DNA of 7,387 bases from Acidobacteriota bacterium (GTDB lineage: Bacteria > Acidobacteriota > Thermoanaerobaculia > Gp7-AA8), in NCBI GenBank assembly GCA_003223695.1, contig QHVY01000028.1:1-7387 (forward strand), in the 5' to 3' direction. A program made the translations under genes and the position numbers. Below, piece by piece: positions 6,754 through 7,387 of the stretch. The notes under the pieces are model-generated. The model was not told the origin of the DNA, ran no database searches, and saw only the letters and a list, made by a program, of their open reading frames with translations. Numbering within the stretch: position 1 is the stretch's first letter; each line of letters opens with the position of its first letter.

Positions 6754-6803
6754 GTAGAGCCGCCTCTTTTAGGCGGCTCGAACCGGCTGAGAGCCGGCTC
6801 CAC
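6754..6803. repeat. REP-like compound palindrome upstream of trpS
   Basis: The 50-bp element contains nested inverted repeats. A perfect 9-bp stem pairs 6757-6765 (GAGCCGCCT) with 6771-6779 around a 5-nt loop. A second, 6-bp stem pairs 6783-6788 (CCGGCT) with 6792-6797 around 3 nt. Outer 9-nt ends at 6754-6762 and 6795-6803 are complementary at 8 of 9 positions, so the whole can also fold as a three-stem structure. This pattern resembles dispersed extragenic palindromes, but I cannot see other copies in this window. It lies 10 nt from the trpS TTG and would be in the 5' leader of trpS if transcription starts upstream. No protein frame explains it. Confidence 0.75.
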
Positions 6804-6840
6804 GTGCGGGCAGTTTAGCAGCCGGACATTCAGCCGTACA

Positions 6841-7387
6841 ATGTTGCACCAGATGCAAACGCGCGCTCTGGCCGCAGTGTCAGAACTCACGGACGCGCTG
6901 AGTCGCGCGCGCGCGCTCGATGAGGTCTACTCCGCCGCTCTCGACGCTCTCCAGCGCAGCCTCGGCGTCGATCGATCGTCGGTCTTGCTCTTCGACGAAA
7001 ACGCATTCATGCGATTCGTCGCCTGGCGCGGCATCTCGGACGACTACCGTCGCGCCGTCAACGGCCACACCCCATGGACGCCGGAGAGCGTGAACCCCGA
7101 GCCGGTGCTGGTTCCCGATTTGGAAAAGGATGCTGCGCTAGCTCGGATTTTTTCCGTTGAACTACCGCGATCGAGTCATCGGCAAGTTCATGCTGTACTA
7201 CGACGAGCCGCACCGGTTCGGCAATGCCGAAGTGGAGCTGGCGAAAGCGATTGCCGGGCAGATTGCGTTCGGCATCGCACGCGTCCGTGCGGAGGAGGCG
7301 CTGCAGCAAGAACGAGCGCGACTCGCGGACACGATGGCCCACGTGCCGGGAATGGTCTGGGAGACGATCGGCACGCCTGGAAATCAG
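6841..7387 (+). pseudogene. GAF-PAS sensor protein, frameshifted and partial
   Basis: Start of a signalling protein, probably a hybrid or sensor histidine kinase, cut by the window end. From the ATG at 6841 (ATG 6853 is an alternative) the frame encodes a helix and the first half of a GAF domain, including AALDALQRSLGVDRSSVLLF and PVLVPDLEKDAALA, up to codon 100 at 7140. The second half, LGFFPLNYRDRVIGKFMLYY, is in the next frame from 7142. It continues through a coiled linker (RAEEALQQERARLA) into the opening of a PAS domain (MAHVPGMVWETIG). The first frame stays open to the end but becomes arginine- and cysteine-rich and unlike a protein. The second frame has a TAG at 7139-7141 just before the join. 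In related GAF sensors about a dozen residues separate the two halves, so I infer a deletion that is not a multiple of three. A sequencing or assembly error is the alternative. It is divergent from trpS. Confidence 0.65.

Noticed and set aside
6810..6860. Possible minus-strand trpS promoter (TTGTAC, 18 bp, TAAACT)
   Set aside because: Only three of six and four of six consensus matches; too weak to list as a feature.
7139..7153. Programmed ribosomal frameshift in the GAF gene
   Set aside because: The T-run could allow slippage, but the product would still lack about a dozen conserved GAF residues, so damage or error is simpler.
7058..7342. Minus-strand open frames under the GAF gene (also 6880-7068)
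   Set aside because: The plus strand encodes recognisable GAF and PAS sequence here; the minus frames show no family features.

Overview
The window is an ordinary bacterial housekeeping locus with moderately high GC. Eight genes run head to tail on the minus strand, read from high to low coordinates: trpS, scpA, scpB, an rluB-type pseudouridine synthase, cmk, rpsA, sppA and the 5' end of an HU/IHF-family gene. At the right edge a damaged GAF/PAS sensor gene starts on the plus strand and runs off the window. The linkage of trpS to scpAB-rluB-cmk-rpsA, with a six-domain S1 protein and a short single-domain SppA, made me think of Acidobacteriota or a related phylum. This is an impression from gene order and protein style, not a demonstrated placement.

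Minus-strand block (1-6744). trpS/scpA, scpA/scpB and rpsA/sppA each overlap by 4 bp (ATGA); scpB and rluB overlap as GTGA. These junctions suggest translational coupling. Three gaps interrupt the packing: a 60-bp gap between rluB and cmk filled by a heptamer-rich inverted repeat, 66 bp between cmk and rpsA, and a short gap before the HU gene that carries its Shine-Dalgarno sequence. The genes cover tRNA charging (TrpS), chromosome condensation and segregation (ScpA, ScpB, HU), ribosome maturation and translation initiation (RluB, S1), CMP/dCMP phosphorylation (Cmk) and membrane proteolysis (SppA).

Divergent intergenic region (6745-6840). Its left half is a 50-bp compound palindrome that looks like a dispersed REP-type element and lies directly upstream of the trpS TTG start.

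Right edge (6841-7387, plus strand). A GAF domain is encoded in one frame up to about 7140 and continues in the next frame from 7142. About a dozen residues expected between the halves are missing, so I read this as a pseudogene or a sequence error.

I see no new defence system, CRISPR array, RNA gene or insertion sequence. The points worth a second look are the inverted repeat that contains the cmk start codon, the palindrome before trpS, the broken GAF gene and the choice of start for the HU protein.
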